Shown here: positions 55,164 to 63,709 of the stretch, one piece after another | How positions within the stretch are numbered: the stretch's first letter is position 1 | Layout of the letters: each line of letters opens with the position of its first letter | From: Tissierella praeacuta DSM 18095 | GTDB taxonomy: Bacteria; Bacillota; Clostridia; Tissierellales; Tissierellaceae | NCBI RefSeq assembly: GCF_900128955.1 | Contig: NZ_FQTY01000006.1 | Span: forward strand, 62,001 to 126,000 | DNA: 64,000 bases | Direction: 5' to 3' | Position numbers and translations under genes: made by a program | The notes under the pieces: model-generated | The model's input: the letters and a program-made list of their open reading frames with translations, nothing else | Databases searched by the model: none | What the model was told of the DNA's origin: nothing

Positions 55164-55241
55164 TGGGGTGGATGATGGGATTCGAACCCACGACCTCCAG
55201 AGCCACAATCTGGCGCCATAACCAACTAGGCCACACCCACC
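55164..55241 (-). tRNA. tRNA-His (anticodon GTG)
   Basis: Acceptor GTGGGTG/CATCCAC with the His-specific extra G(-1) paired to C73. Anticodon stem CCAGA/TCTGG around TTGTGGC. CCA encoded. Confidence 0.95.
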
Positions 55242-55260
55242 ATGTTTTAAACTATTAAGC

Positions 55261-55337
55261 TGGCGCACCTAGGAGGATTCGAACCCCCGGCACACGGATT
55301 AGAAGTCCGTTGCTCTATCCTACTGAGCTATAGGTGC
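55261..55337 (-). tRNA. tRNA-Arg (anticodon TCT)
   Basis: Acceptor GCACCTA/TAGGTGC, anticodon stem ACGGA/TCCGT around CTTCTAA. CCA encoded. Confidence 0.95.
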
Positions 55338-55346
55338 TCTCACAGT

Positions 55347-55420
55347 TGGAGCGGGTAAAGGGGATCGAACCCTCGCAGCTGGCTTGGGAAGCCAGTGCTC
55401 TACCACTGAGCTATACCCGC
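55347..55420 (-). tRNA. tRNA-Gly (anticodon CCC)
   Basis: Acceptor GCGGGTA/TACCCGC, anticodon stem CTGGC/GCCAG around TTCCCAA. CCA encoded. First in the array, behind the promoter at 55473-55501. Confidence 0.94.
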
Positions 55421-55472
55421 ATAGTTCGATACTCAGTGATTGCTTTCAACTTTTATTCGCTAACAATTTAAA

Positions 55473-55501
55473 ATTATAACAGGTTCTAAATACAATGTCA
55501 A
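55473..55501 (-). promoter_or_regulatory. Consensus promoter of the six-tRNA array
   Basis: Minus-strand TTGACA (55501-55496), 17-bp spacer, TATAAT (55478-55473): a perfect sigma-A promoter, about 50 bp before tRNA-Gly. Confidence 0.9.
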
Positions 55502-55511
55502 TAGCATATTC

Positions 55512-55991
55512 TTAATTTATTTGAATTATTTTTGTATCTATTGAATTTCCAATGTTTATAATACCAAAGGTTTTTATTTTTACAGCATTTCTTGGCAAAG
55601 AAGGACTTCCTGGATTCATTATAATCATATTTTCTAGGTTTTCTACAATGGGTATATGGGTATGACCAAATAATACTACATTAGCACCTAGTTCCAATCC
55701 TTTATAATATAAGTTTGTTATTCCATTTTGTACATTATACTTATGTCCATGAGTAAGGAAAAACTTCTTTCCTTTAAATTCTATAATTTCATCCTCATTA
55801 TATTCTGTATGAAGATAGTCTCCATTTCCCCTTACAATTATGGTTTTAATCCCCAAGGCTTTAGATATTTTAACTCCATCATTGACATAATCTCCAAGAT
55901 GAAATAAAATATCTGGTTTTTCTATTTCTGATAATTTCTCTATAATATCTTTATTATTCCCATGTGTATCACTAACTACAGCTATCTTCAT
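55512..55991 (-). CDS. YfcE-type metallophosphoesterase (MJ0936 family)
   Basis: A 159-aa phosphodiesterase. Metal ligands: VVSDTHGN, HLGDYVND, VRGNGDY, THGHKYN and LFGHTHIP. Acts on small phosphodiesters in vitro; the natural substrate is unknown. It starts 1 bp after rdgB, with GAGGTAAG ahead, so it is translated with it. Confidence 0.9.
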   Translation of the reverse strand: MKIAVVSDTHGNNKDIIEKLSEIEKPDILFHLGDYVNDGVKISKALGIKTIIVRGNGDYLHTEYNEDEIIEFKGKKFFLTHGHKYNVQNGITNLYYKGLELGANVVLFGHTHIPIVENLENMIIMNPGSPSLPRNAVKIKTFGIINIGNSIDTKIIQIN

Positions 55992-55992
55992 A

Positions 55993-56604
55993 TTAACTTA
56001 CCTCTAATATATTCTTTAGAGCCTCTTTTAGATTTTCTAATGCCTTTGCCCTATGACTTATTTTATTTTTTACCTCTTCTCCTAATTCTGCAAAAGTTTC
56101 ATTATATCCCTCTGGAATAAATAAAGGATCATATCCAAATCCATTCTTCCCTTTTAACTCAAACCCTATTTTACCTGCACATTCACCTGATACTACTATT
56201 ATTTCTTTATTCTCTGTTATTAATACTATAACTGTTTTAAATTTAGCACCTCTTTTGTTTAAAGATATATCTTTTAATTCATGTAAAAGCTTATTATTGT
56301 TTTTTACATCATTTCCTTCTTCTCCTGCATATCTTGAGGAATACACCCCAGGTTCACCATTTAATATATCTACAAAAAGTCCAGAATCATCTGCTAAAAC
56401 CATATAATCTAGTTCTTCTGCTAAAGCTTTAGCCTTTTTCAAACTATTTTCCTCTAATGTATAACCATCTTCTACTACATCCAACTCACCTAAACCTACA
56501 TCTTTCTTCGAAACAACTTCTATTGATAAACCTTCAAGTATATTCTTTATTTCCTCTACCTTATGTTGATTGCCCGTTGATAATACAAGTTTTCTTTTTT
56601 TCAT
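55993..56604 (-). CDS. rdgB: XTP/dITP diphosphatase (RdgB/HAM1)
   Basis: A 203-aa nucleotide-pool sanitiser that hydrolyses dITP, XTP and ITP to monophosphates. LVLSTGNQHKVEEIKNIL at the N-terminus, ADDSGLFVDILNGEPGVYSSRYAGEEG, and the GFGYDPLFIPEGYNETFAELGEEVKN(K)ISHRAKAL signature are complete. Upstream gene of the rdgB-yfcE pair. Confidence 0.95.
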   Translation of the reverse strand: MKKRKLVLSTGNQHKVEEIKNILEGLSIEVVSKKDVGLGELDVVEDGYTLEENSLKKAKALAEELDYMVLADDSGLFVDILNGEPGVYSSRYAGEEGNDVKNNNKLLHELKDISLNKRGAKFKTVIVLITENKEIIVVSGECAGKIGFELKGKNGFGYDPLFIPEGYNETFAELGEEVKNKISHRAKALENLKEALKNILEVS

Positions 56605-56695
56605 ATTAAATATATACTCCTTTATTTTTAATATCCTTTTCTATTATTATATTTTACCAAATAAGAAAATTTTTATCTATAATAAAAATAATCAA

Positions 56696-56724
56696 TTGAC
56701 TTATTCACATTTGTTTGATAAATA
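56696..56724 (+). promoter_or_regulatory. Putative promoter of the DUF4491 gene
   Basis: TTGACT (56696-56701), 17-bp spacer, TAAATA (56719-56724). The -10 is imperfect. Confidence 0.4.
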
Positions 56725-56751
56725 TAAAAGTATTGATGGGAGGAGTTTAAT

Positions 56752-57063
56752 ATGAATTTAAGTGGAATCTTAGTTGGCATTGGAGCCTTTGCTATTATTG
56801 GAATATTTCACCCTATTGTTATAAAGACAGAATATCATTTTGGAAAAGGCGTATGGCCAATATTTTTAGTTTCAGGAATTATTTGTAATGTAGTTTCTAT
56901 GGTTATATCTAATGTTGCCCTTTCTTCATTAACATCTGTTTTAGGTTTTACTCTATTTTGGAGCATTAAAGAACTATTTGAGCAAGAGGTTCGAGTAAGT
57001 AAAGGCTGGTATCCTAAAAACCCTAAAAGACAATCAAAGGCTACTGGTTCAAATTCAAATTAA
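56752..57063 (+). CDS. DUF4491 family small membrane protein
   Basis: A 103-aa protein with three hydrophobic segments (about 4-20, 34-56 and 60-76). The HFGKGVWPIFLVSGI and FWSIKELFEQEVRVSKGWYPKNPKR stretches are typical of DUF4491, a family of unknown role. GGGAGGAG precedes the ATG. Monocistronic. Confidence 0.78.
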   Translation: MNLSGILVGIGAFAIIGIFHPIVIKTEYHFGKGVWPIFLVSGIICNVVSMVISNVALSSLTSVLGFTLFWSIKELFEQEVRVSKGWYPKNPKRQSKATGSNSN

Positions 57064-57105
57064 TAAAGAAAAAAGTGAGCAAAGCTCACTTTTTTCTTTA
57101 TTAAT
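57060..57105. terminator. Bidirectional terminator after the DUF4491 gene
   Basis: Long near-perfect stem AATAAAGAAAAAAGTGAGC / GCTCACTTTTTTCTTTATT with an AAA loop, with T runs on both sides. Confidence 0.9.
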
Positions 57106-57144
57106 TTATAATTGAAAATTCATCTCCAAATTAACGTTACTGCC

Positions 57145-58140
57145 TTAATATTCATTTGCAAAAACAGGAATAGTAGTATTTATTGTTTCTCCATCTATAA
57201 GTAACTCAACATTGTTAATTTCCTCAAACTGACTTAATGTCAATCCTATATTTTTTACTATATCGCTAAACATTTTATCTTCCGATGAATCTGAGTGGTT
57301 GTCATAAGATATATCTACATATGCAGTACCATTTTTTACTTCTACTCCTTGAAGCATAACACCCCTTGGAATATCTGAAGACAAACCTATGTCCTGTGGT
57401 GGTCCTTCAAATAGAAGATCTAATGCAGAATATACATTTGCTACTGGTGCTAAAGTAGGTACAGTAACTGGTATAAAATATTCAAATTCTTCTTCATTCA
57501 TACCCTTATAATAAACAACTACCTTTGACCTTCCATCTTCTAGTTTTCCAACTAAATTAATATTTTCTCTTGCTAAAGGTTTACTAATATCTCCTCCATG
57601 TTTTAAAGAAGGTATTACCTTTCCACCAACTAAAATTTGTACTTCTCTAATAGCCGGAAACTCTGTTAATGTATATACTACACCTTTTATAAAATTTTCT
57701 TCTTCCTTTTCTGATTGATTTTCTAAAACTTTATCAGAAAAGTCTACCTTACATACTCCTGTTTCATCATTTATAGATATTCCTAAAACTTCTGTACCTG
57801 CTGGGATTATAGGCAATAAACCAGTAGGGTTTAAAGTTTCCCGAACTTCTGGGCTATCAATCATATTTTTAAGTGTTACCCTTGCAATTCCTTCTTCCCA
57901 AGGAATCTTTCTCATTACAGGAACTAAATATCCATCCTTATCCTTAAAATACATAACTGTTCTTCTAATTCCTTCCTCCTCAGCTACAACCACTTCTTCT
58001 TCGTCAGACCTAATTATTTCTATTTCCTCTTCCTTAGCTGTTAACCTATCATTAATAAGGTTTTTGCCAATTCCCAATACTGTTAAACCTAAGACTACTA
58101 TTAGTCCAAATAATATTATTCTCCTGTTCACCATCATCAA
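57145..58140 (-). CDS. GerMN-domain protein (spore germination/sporulation GerM-like)
   Basis: A 331-aa membrane-anchored protein: one N-terminal helix (about 7-24) then two GerMN domains (about 60-175 and 195-325), each with the family's alternating strands around ILVGGKVIPSLKHGG and LLIDGETINTT. GerM-like proteins act in the mother-cell/forespore complexes and in germination. ATG choice among the first codons is uncertain: 58140 or 58137, both after AGGAGGG. Confidence 0.82.
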   Translation of the reverse strand: MMMVNRRIILFGLIVVLGLTVLGIGKNLINDRLTAKEEEIEIIRSDEEEVVVAEEEGIRRTVMYFKDKDGYLVPVMRKIPWEEGIARVTLKNMIDSPEVRETLNPTGLLPIIPAGTEVLGISINDETGVCKVDFSDKVLENQSEKEEENFIKGVVYTLTEFPAIREVQILVGGKVIPSLKHGGDISKPLARENINLVGKLEDGRSKVVVYYKGMNEEEFEYFIPVTVPTLAPVANVYSALDLLFEGPPQDIGLSSDIPRGVMLQGVEVKNGTAYVDISYDNHSDSSEDKMFSDIVKNIGLTLSQFEEINNVELLIDGETINTTIPVFANEY

Positions 58141-58203
58141 CCCTCCTAAATTATACTATTATATTATATTAGAAGAGTTGTCAGACTATGATTAATTTAT
58201 CTT

Positions 58204-58725
58204 TTACTTTTTATTAGTTGCAAAATACCCTCCACTAATAGGGTTAATATTATTTACTGTTATAAATGCTTTTTTATCATATTCATATACTATTTTCTTT
58301 AAATTAGGTAAATCTTTACGATTTATAGCTACATTGAATATCTCTTTACTACCTTCTAATCCTTGACCGATTACGACTGTTACACCAAATCCATTTTGCC
58401 TAAGGATTTGAAGCAACTCTTTATTGTCTGGTTTATTTAATATAATTTGAGTTGCCAAATTGCCTAATGCAATTTTATTTTCTATTGTAATTCCCAGATA
58501 ATTTCCACAAGCAAAACCTAATGCATAAGATAATAGATTTAATGGATTATCTAGATTTCCAACAACCTTACTCAATGCTGTTACATAGATACTTACTTCA
58601 AAAAAACCAATTAATGCGGCTTGCCATCTTCTTCCTTGTACAACCATCAGTGTCCGAATAGTAGCTAAGGACACATCTGATACCCTTGCAAAGAAAATAA
58701 ATAAATACCCAAATATTAACTCCAT
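58204..58725 (-). CDS. DUF2179/DUF5698 (UPF0316) membrane protein
   Basis: A 173-aa protein with three N-terminal helices (about 3-22, 35-53, 62-80). SDVSLATIRTLMVVQGRRWQAALIGFFEVSIYV and FACGNYLGITIENKIALG are the DUF5698 block, and the C-terminal DUF2179 domain (about 95-160) has the GFGVTVVIGQGLEGSKEIFNVAINRKDL core. Function unknown; DUF2179 domains resemble ligand-binding PII-like folds. GGGGGAGAA precedes the ATG. Confidence 0.85.
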   Translation of the reverse strand: MELIFGYLFIFFARVSDVSLATIRTLMVVQGRRWQAALIGFFEVSIYVTALSKVVGNLDNPLNLLSYALGFACGNYLGITIENKIALGNLATQIILNKPDNKELLQILRQNGFGVTVVIGQGLEGSKEIFNVAINRKDLPNLKKIVYEYDKKAFITVNNINPISGGYFATNKK

Positions 58726-58740
58726 ATCTTCTCCCCCTTA

Positions 58741-58777
58741 AAAATATATAGACAAGGTAACCCTTGCCTATATATTA
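58741..58777 (-). terminator. Hairpin between the amidase and DUF2179 genes
   Basis: Arms AATATATAGGCAAGG and CCTTGTCTATATATT on the minus strand, followed by a short T run and then the DUF2179 RBS. May attenuate rather than stop transcription. Confidence 0.6.
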
Positions 58778-60835
58778 ATACATTTCAAAATATTTTTCTA
58801 TTCCTTTTATTATAGCATCTACTATTTTATACTGATATTCTTCTGTATATAGAAGTCTTTCTTCTGCCTCATTAGATAAAAATCCTGTTTCCACTAAAAC
58901 CGCTGGCATTTTTGTTTCCCTAAGAACTACTAAATTTGGTCTTTGAATTATTCCTTTATCCGCTGCACCAGTAGCTTTTAATAATTCCTCCATTATAATT
59001 TTAGCAAAAGGATGCTGATCTACTTCTTTTTTGCTTGAATTAGTTGCAGGACAATATAACACTTGAATTCCAGCAATTGACCTATTATCATGGGCATTAC
59101 CATGTATACTTACAAATACATCTGCATAATTATCGTTTGCAATTCTAGCTCTTTCATATAAATCAATAAATTCATCTTTATCCCTAGTCATTATTGTATT
59201 ATATCCTTTGGCTTTAAGTGCATCATTAAGTTTTAAAGAAACACTAAGACTCAAATCCTTTTCATATCTTTTGCCAATTGATATAGCCCCGGGATCCTTT
59301 CCACCATGTCCAGCATCTACAACAATTACCCTATCTGTAGATTTTACATTTTCACCTTTTCTCAATAATAAGGAGATTTTATCATCAAATTCTCTAGAAA
59401 GTAAAACATATTCTATATCTTTTTTAAGTTTAATAGAAACCGTAGTCTTGGATTTACCTTCATAAATTTCAACTTCATCAACTAAATTATCTTTTATAGG
59501 AATTATTCCTTCATCTAATTTTACATTTTCACTTGGAATGGTTATTTCTATTAACTTGCTGCCTAGCTCATAATCTACAGAATAATCTGTTACCGTAAGA
59601 TTATTTATAGTAAGGATTTTATCAACACCTTCTGAAGTATAAAAAATATTTTCCCAAGAAGTTTTTTCAGGATAAATTATAATTTTATTATCTTGACTTT
59701 CTAATTTTATATCTGGATCAGTTACACCATCTTTCACATCTAATACTACTCTAACTATTTTATCAATAGAACTATAGTTATTATCACCACTAAATTGTGA
59801 CGCCCTAACTCCTTTAATAAATCCTAAATCATAATTATAATTATATTGTGTACTTTCTTCAAAACTAGAATCCATTAAATCTACTACTACTCTTTCTGGA
59901 TTCTTTAATTTCATCAAATTAACCTTAGGCTTAGATGTACCTTGAATTACAATGGCTTCTTTTCCATTTATTATTTCTTTTGTAATTGATTTTACCTTAT
60001 TTACAAAGGATATAACCATATCCTTGCCATCATTTGCAAGGGAAATATCATGTGTCCCTAATTGATTTAATTTTATTACAACCCTAGTGATACTAGGTTC
60101 TGAAGAAAACTGAGAGTATTCAATGTTTTCAATTATACCATCATTTACATTAATAATACCTTGATTATTTTTAACATCAATTAAATCAAGTTTAGAATCC
60201 TTTATATCTATGACTAATTTATTTGAATCCTGTAAAAACATTGTCTCATATTCAATACTTTTATTACTATTTATAACTATTTTGTTTTTATCTGTACTTC
60301 CTTTTCCAATAGAAATCCCCTTTATAATACCTATACCATTTTCTTGTTTAGAATTAATATATGGAGCTTCTTTTGCACTATCCCATCCAATTTCATAACC
60401 AAATAATTCATTAACAAACCTTAAGGGAACCATAGTCCTAGTATCTTTATTTCCTAAGGTTACTAATCTAGGAATGGCATATTTATCCAATGTCTTTTTC
60501 TCACCATTTATTATAGCAATATTACTATTTATGGTAAATTTTCCTTCCTTATCCCCATAATTCACTATAGCAGTCTTAGTTTTTTGATCCCAACCAACTT
60601 CCGCACCATAATTTTCTGCTACAAATCTAATAGGAACCAAAGTCCTATTAGTATGAACAAAGGAGGGAAATTCCGTATTAATAGCTTGTCCGTCCATAAT
60701 AATTGGTACTGGCTTTACAGAAATTTTAGTACCATTCATACTTACTTGAATTGTCTTGTTACTAGCTGCATATCCTATTTGACTAAATAAAAGCAATAGT
60801 ACAAACAAAGATAGCATTATCTTCCACCTTTTCAT
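58775..60835 (-). CDS. N-acetylmuramoyl-L-alanine amidase with copper-amine-oxidase-like and AMIN domains
   Basis: A 686-aa exported protein. Signal peptide (about 1-24), then a CuAO N-terminal-like (stalk) domain with MVPLRFVNELFGYEIGWD (about 40-165), two AMIN-type beta domains (about 180-470) and a C-terminal Amidase_3 domain (about 500-686). The zinc ligands are His in VVDAGHGGKDPGA, the ELD-type acidic residue, His in VSIHGNAHDN and Glu in VETGFLSN. Cleaves the stem peptide from MurNAc. In the same strand run as the HypE-like gene, DUF2179 and GerMN genes. Confidence 0.92.
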   Translation of the reverse strand: MKRWKIMLSLFVLLLLFSQIGYAASNKTIQVSMNGTKISVKPVPIIMDGQAINTEFPSFVHTNRTLVPIRFVAENYGAEVGWDQKTKTAIVNYGDKEGKFTINSNIAIINGEKKTLDKYAIPRLVTLGNKDTRTMVPLRFVNELFGYEIGWDSAKEAPYINSKQENGIGIIKGISIGKGSTDKNKIVINSNKSIEYETMFLQDSNKLVIDIKDSKLDLIDVKNNQGIINVNDGIIENIEYSQFSSEPSITRVVIKLNQLGTHDISLANDGKDMVISFVNKVKSITKEIINGKEAIVIQGTSKPKVNLMKLKNPERVVVDLMDSSFEESTQYNYNYDLGFIKGVRASQFSGDNNYSSIDKIVRVVLDVKDGVTDPDIKLESQDNKIIIYPEKTSWENIFYTSEGVDKILTINNLTVTDYSVDYELGSKLIEITIPSENVKLDEGIIPIKDNLVDEVEIYEGKSKTTVSIKLKKDIEYVLLSREFDDKISLLLRKGENVKSTDRVIVVDAGHGGKDPGAISIGKRYEKDLSLSVSLKLNDALKAKGYNTIMTRDKDEFIDLYERARIANDNYADVFVSIHGNAHDNRSIAGIQVLYCPATNSSKKEVDQHPFAKIIMEELLKATGAADKGIIQRPNLVVLRETKMPAVLVETGFLSNEAEERLLYTEEYQYKIVDAIIKGIEKYFEMY

Positions 60836-60946
60836 TTATCTACCTCCTTATGCCCCTAACCATTAATAAAGTTTGTCTATTTTATTTATATCATTTAGTC
60901 AATTATTATGTCAACGAATTACGAATTTTGTAACCATAATGTAATA

Positions 60947-61942
60947 TTACTTAGTAAATAACAAAGCCTTATATAATTCATCAGATTTTGGTGGTTCTAT
61001 ATCATAATTTGCCCCATTTTTCTCTAATATAATACCTTTTTCTATTATCTCTCCTATAATTGTAACTTTAATTCCAACCTTATTCAGTTCTTCATTGATT
61101 ATTGAAACCTTTTCATCTTCTGCAATAATTAACATAGAGCCACTAGATATTAATCTATATAAGTCTATACTAAGTATATCAGCTATTTCTTTAGTTACAT
61201 CTTTTACAGGTATCAACTCTTCTATAATCTTTATTCCCTTTCCAGTAGCCTTAGATGCTTCCCAAACCGCTCCTAAAACTCCTCCTTCAGTAATATCATG
61301 CATATATCTGACACCAATTTGTCCACAAATTGTACCTTCTTTAACTACACTTAACATACTATCCATGCTTTTTGCCATATTGAGTTTATCTTTCCCTATT
61401 TTATCAGTTAATTGTTTTTCTAATTCCTTTGCAATTATGGATGTTCCCTCTATTCCAGCATACTTAGTAATTAGTACTTTATCTCCAATCTTTATCTTTC
61501 TTGGATTAGGTAATTTTTCCTTAGACTGTTTTCCTATAACAGTTGTACTTATTACTATCCTGTTTACTGCATCTGTAATTTCCGTATGTCCTCCCATTAT
61601 TTCAACATTGATTTCTTTTGCTACTTCTCCCGCTTCTTTCATAATATTTTCTATATCTTCTTCTGAAGTCTTAGGTGGTGCTAATATAGTAATTAAAACT
61701 CCTATAGGCTCTGCTCCACTGGTAGATACATCATTACAAGAAATATGTACAGCCAGTTTTCCAATATCTTTAGTTGTCCCTGTAATTGGATCTGTGCTGA
61801 TTACACATAAATCATTATCAAAATCAATTACAGCACTATCTTCTCCTACTGCAGCTCTTACTAATACTTCATCTCTTTTATTTTTTATATTTGATAAAAC
61901 TATTTTTTCCAAAACCTCATTAGGTAATTTCCCAATTTCCAT
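60947..61942 (-). CDS. AIR-synthase-related protein (HypE/ThiL-like)
   Basis: About 331 aa from ATG 61942 (AGGAGGTAG ahead). AVGEDSAVIDFDND near the start holds the Asp/Asp metal-ATP motif; GKLAVHISCNDVSTSGAEPIGVLITI and VEIMGGHTEITDAVNR are typical of the PurM superfamily. HypE, SelD, ThiL and PurM all use ATP to make a phosphorylated or dehydrated intermediate. The Cys of HypE C-termini is absent here, so hydrogenase maturation is unlikely; the substrate is unknown. Confidence 0.8.
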   Translation of the reverse strand: MEIGKLPNEVLEKIVLSNIKNKRDEVLVRAAVGEDSAVIDFDNDLCVISTDPITGTTKDIGKLAVHISCNDVSTSGAEPIGVLITILAPPKTSEEDIENIMKEAGEVAKEINVEIMGGHTEITDAVNRIVISTTVIGKQSKEKLPNPRKIKIGDKVLITKYAGIEGTSIIAKELEKQLTDKIGKDKLNMAKSMDSMLSVVKEGTICGQIGVRYMHDITEGGVLGAVWEASKATGKGIKIIEELIPVKDVTKEIADILSIDLYRLISSGSMLIIAEDEKVSIINEELNKVGIKVTIIGEIIEKGIILEKNGANYDIEPPKSDELYKALLFTK

Positions 61943-62050
61943 CTTGCTACCTCCTATAATGCTCAATCTATATTTTAATTATATTGTACCATATGTATAA
62001 CACTTTTAATATACTTTCGATACACTTTTAAAACACATTTTAATAATAAA

Positions 62051-62112
62051 ATATGCTCCTCTTATAGTATACAGTTTTTATTATCTCAACTGTCCACCAC
62101 AAGAGGAGCATG
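62051..62112 (-). terminator. Structured intergenic region, terminator candidate of the 62130 gene
   Basis: Outer stem ATGCTCCTCTT (62053-62063) with AAGAGGAGCAT (62101-62111); inner stem ACAGTT with AACTGT. The T-rich tract beyond the outer stem fits termination on the minus strand. The two nested stems are more elaborate than the other terminators here. Confidence 0.55.
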
Positions 62113-62129
62113 TCTCTCGATTCACTTTG

Positions 62130-62759
62130 TTATATTAAAGTTTTCAATTCTGCTAATATATTTCTACACTCTTTATCATTCATAATTCTAAATTTTGCTA
62201 CATTACGAATATTATCATGTTGATTGGTTACAGAATCGTTATCTATACTTTTAACATCTTTTTTATTAAGCTGTTCCATAAAATAATCATCTGCTGCTTT
62301 CCTTAATGAATGTTCGTCATAAGTTGGTTTATTTGAAGCATCTGAGAATTCTTTTACTACGGCTCTGGCTAATGATGCAATTCCAGATACCCTCTCTACA
62401 ATATACTTTTCATATTCACAGTATTCAATATCTCCTAATGATTTTTTCTCATAGGCACTTTGAATTAAAGGCTTTATAGTATCAAAAAACTCTTTATCAA
62501 ATTTTAAATCTCTTTTATCCATAGTATCGTCATGAAAAATTGGATTAGTTATTCTAAATTCATCTCCAACAACAGCTCCATTTAAGTACCTTTCAATTAC
62601 AGCATTTATCAACCTATCTAAATCTATAAAAGAATAATCTGGATTGGAATTGTACGCATAATTATTATTCTTTTCTCCTTCTTTTCCTTTAATCTCATGA
62701 CTTTTTGTGCTACTATTTACTTTTATTGACTCATAAGCTCTATTTATTCTATTTATCAT
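62130..62759 (-). CDS. Uncharacterised protein (209 aa)
   Basis: A soluble-looking, charged protein without signal peptide or membrane segment. The N-terminal 45 residues are polar and low-complexity (Asn/Lys/Ser-rich); the rest is predicted helical (FIDLDRLINAVIERYLNG, EKKSLGDIEYCEYEKYIVERVSGIASLARAVVKEF). I recognise no family. It starts 12 bp after the secreted PPC-domain gene, so the two form a pair. Confidence 0.6.
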   Translation of the reverse strand: MINRINRAYESIKVNSSTKSHEIKGKEGEKNNNYAYNSNPDYSFIDLDRLINAVIERYLNGAVVGDEFRITNPIFHDDTMDKRDLKFDKEFFDTIKPLIQSAYEKKSLGDIEYCEYEKYIVERVSGIASLARAVVKEFSDASNKPTYDEHSLRKAADDYFMEQLNKKDVKSIDNDSVTNQHDNIRNVAKFRIMNDKECRNILAELKTLI

Positions 62760-62771
62760 ATGATATTTCTC

Positions 62772-63269
62772 CTATCTAGCATCTATCATTATATCATAGC
62801 TTACTTGATCCCAAGAACTACTAAGTAAACTTAGCTTTACAAAATAATCTCCTTCTGGAGCATTTCGAGCAGTGACAACTTGTTGAATTCCATTACTATT
62901 TCCCTCAGCAACATATGTCATAGTTCCATTACTATTTTGACGATAAATTTCAATCTTTACTTTTCCCCTAGTGGATATATTGAATAAAGTAACATCTATA
63001 TTTCCATAATTTCTATGACTATAGTAATAATAGTCAACTGAGTCATAACCTCTCTCTAACTTGCCTCTTCTCCATTGTGTATTAGCTTTTAATTCATTAT
63101 TTTGTTTTGCTTGTGCTGGTGTGTCATTTGGTTCAACTTCATACATTCCGCTCATTACACTGATATTCTTATTTGTTTTACCTGCAACATTGCCACCTTC
63201 AGCAAAAACTGTTGTACTTGTTACTACTAAAATCATCGCTACTAATAAAACCATACTTTTTTTCCTCAT
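62772..63269 (-). CDS. Secreted protein with a pre-peptidase C-terminal (PPC)-like domain
   Basis: A 165-aa exported protein: signal peptide MRKKSMVLLVAMILVVTSTTVFA, then a beta-rich domain starting EVEPNDTPAQAKQN (about 46-59), the PPC entry motif. YDSVDYYYYSHRNYGNIDVTLFN and GDYFVKLSLLS continue it. PPC domains usually sit on secreted peptidases and bind ligands or aid export; here the domain stands alone with no catalytic partner. First gene of the pair with 62130-62759. GGAAA-type RBS only. Confidence 0.72.
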   Translation of the reverse strand: MRKKSMVLLVAMILVVTSTTVFAEGGNVAGKTNKNISVMSGMYEVEPNDTPAQAKQNNELKANTQWRRGKLERGYDSVDYYYYSHRNYGNIDVTLFNISTRGKVKIEIYRQNSNGTMTYVAEGNSNGIQQVVTARNAPEGDYFVKLSLLSSSWDQVSYDIMIDAR

Positions 63270-63497
63270 ATTCCCTTTCCCCCATTTTTAATATTTTTAA
63301 GGTTTTGTCAATGGTTTCTTCATGTTATAAATTCTTTACCCATATATATAGCTATTAATCAATTTATTTGAAAACAAAAAAATATTTTGTGATTATATTT
63401 TAATAATAATTAAATATATTTTGGAAAGAATAATTAGAGCAATGGGTAATTGACAATGCACAATTGACAATTAATTCTAAGGGAGGGTTTAGCTTTG
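63270..63497. other. AT-rich gap with a direct-repeat stutter
   Basis: Between the divergent PPC gene and the small Cys-rich gene. Contains two copies of AATTGACAAT (63448-63457 and 63462-63471) next to CAATTGACAATTAATT. No gene. Similar stutters at other loci suggest a relict repeat. Confidence 0.45.
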
Positions 63498-63632
63498 ATG
63501 ATACCTTGTTCTGAAAAATGCGTATATGCAGAGGACGGCTTATGTGCTTTAGATACAGTTACTCCTCCATCGAATACTCCTACTAAAGATTGTCCTTATT
63601 TTACTAAAAAAGAAAAAAAAGAAGATTCATAA
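63498..63632 (+). CDS. Small Cys-rich protein (44 aa)
   Basis: ATG 63498 (a TTG abuts it at 63495) with GGGAGGG eight to ten bases ahead. The protein MIPCSEKCVYAEDGLC... has Cys4, Cys8, Cys16 and Cys32 and an acidic/basic tail (KKEKKEDS). It resembles the short clostridial proteins often labelled hydroxymyristoyl-ACP dehydratase in databases, a label I consider unsupported. Four Cys could bind Zn or form a small iron-sulfur knot. Own terminator downstream. Confidence 0.72.
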   Translation: MIPCSEKCVYAEDGLCALDTVTPPSNTPTKDCPYFTKKEKKEDS

Positions 63633-63650
63633 ACTCTCCATAATCTAAAA

Positions 63651-63695
63651 TTAAAAGCACTAAAAATTATTCAAATAATTTTTAGTGCTTTTAAA
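63651..63695. terminator. Bidirectional terminator between the Cys-rich gene and carbamate kinase
   Basis: Perfect stem with arms TTAAAAGCACTAAAAATTAT and its complement around TCAA, between convergent genes. Confidence 0.88.
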
Positions 63696-63709
63696 GTTTA
63701 AATTAATTA

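Noticed and set aside
54824-55236. Two long reading frames on the minus strand over the tRNA array
   Set aside because: They consist of antisense or read-through translation of tRNA-Arg, Leu, Lys and His genes; the tRNA cloverleaves explain the sequence completely.
61095-62000. 301-codon plus-strand frame opposite the HypE/ThiL-like gene
   Set aside because: Hydrophobic shadow of a conserved enzyme gene; no start signals, and the minus-strand protein has recognisable motifs.
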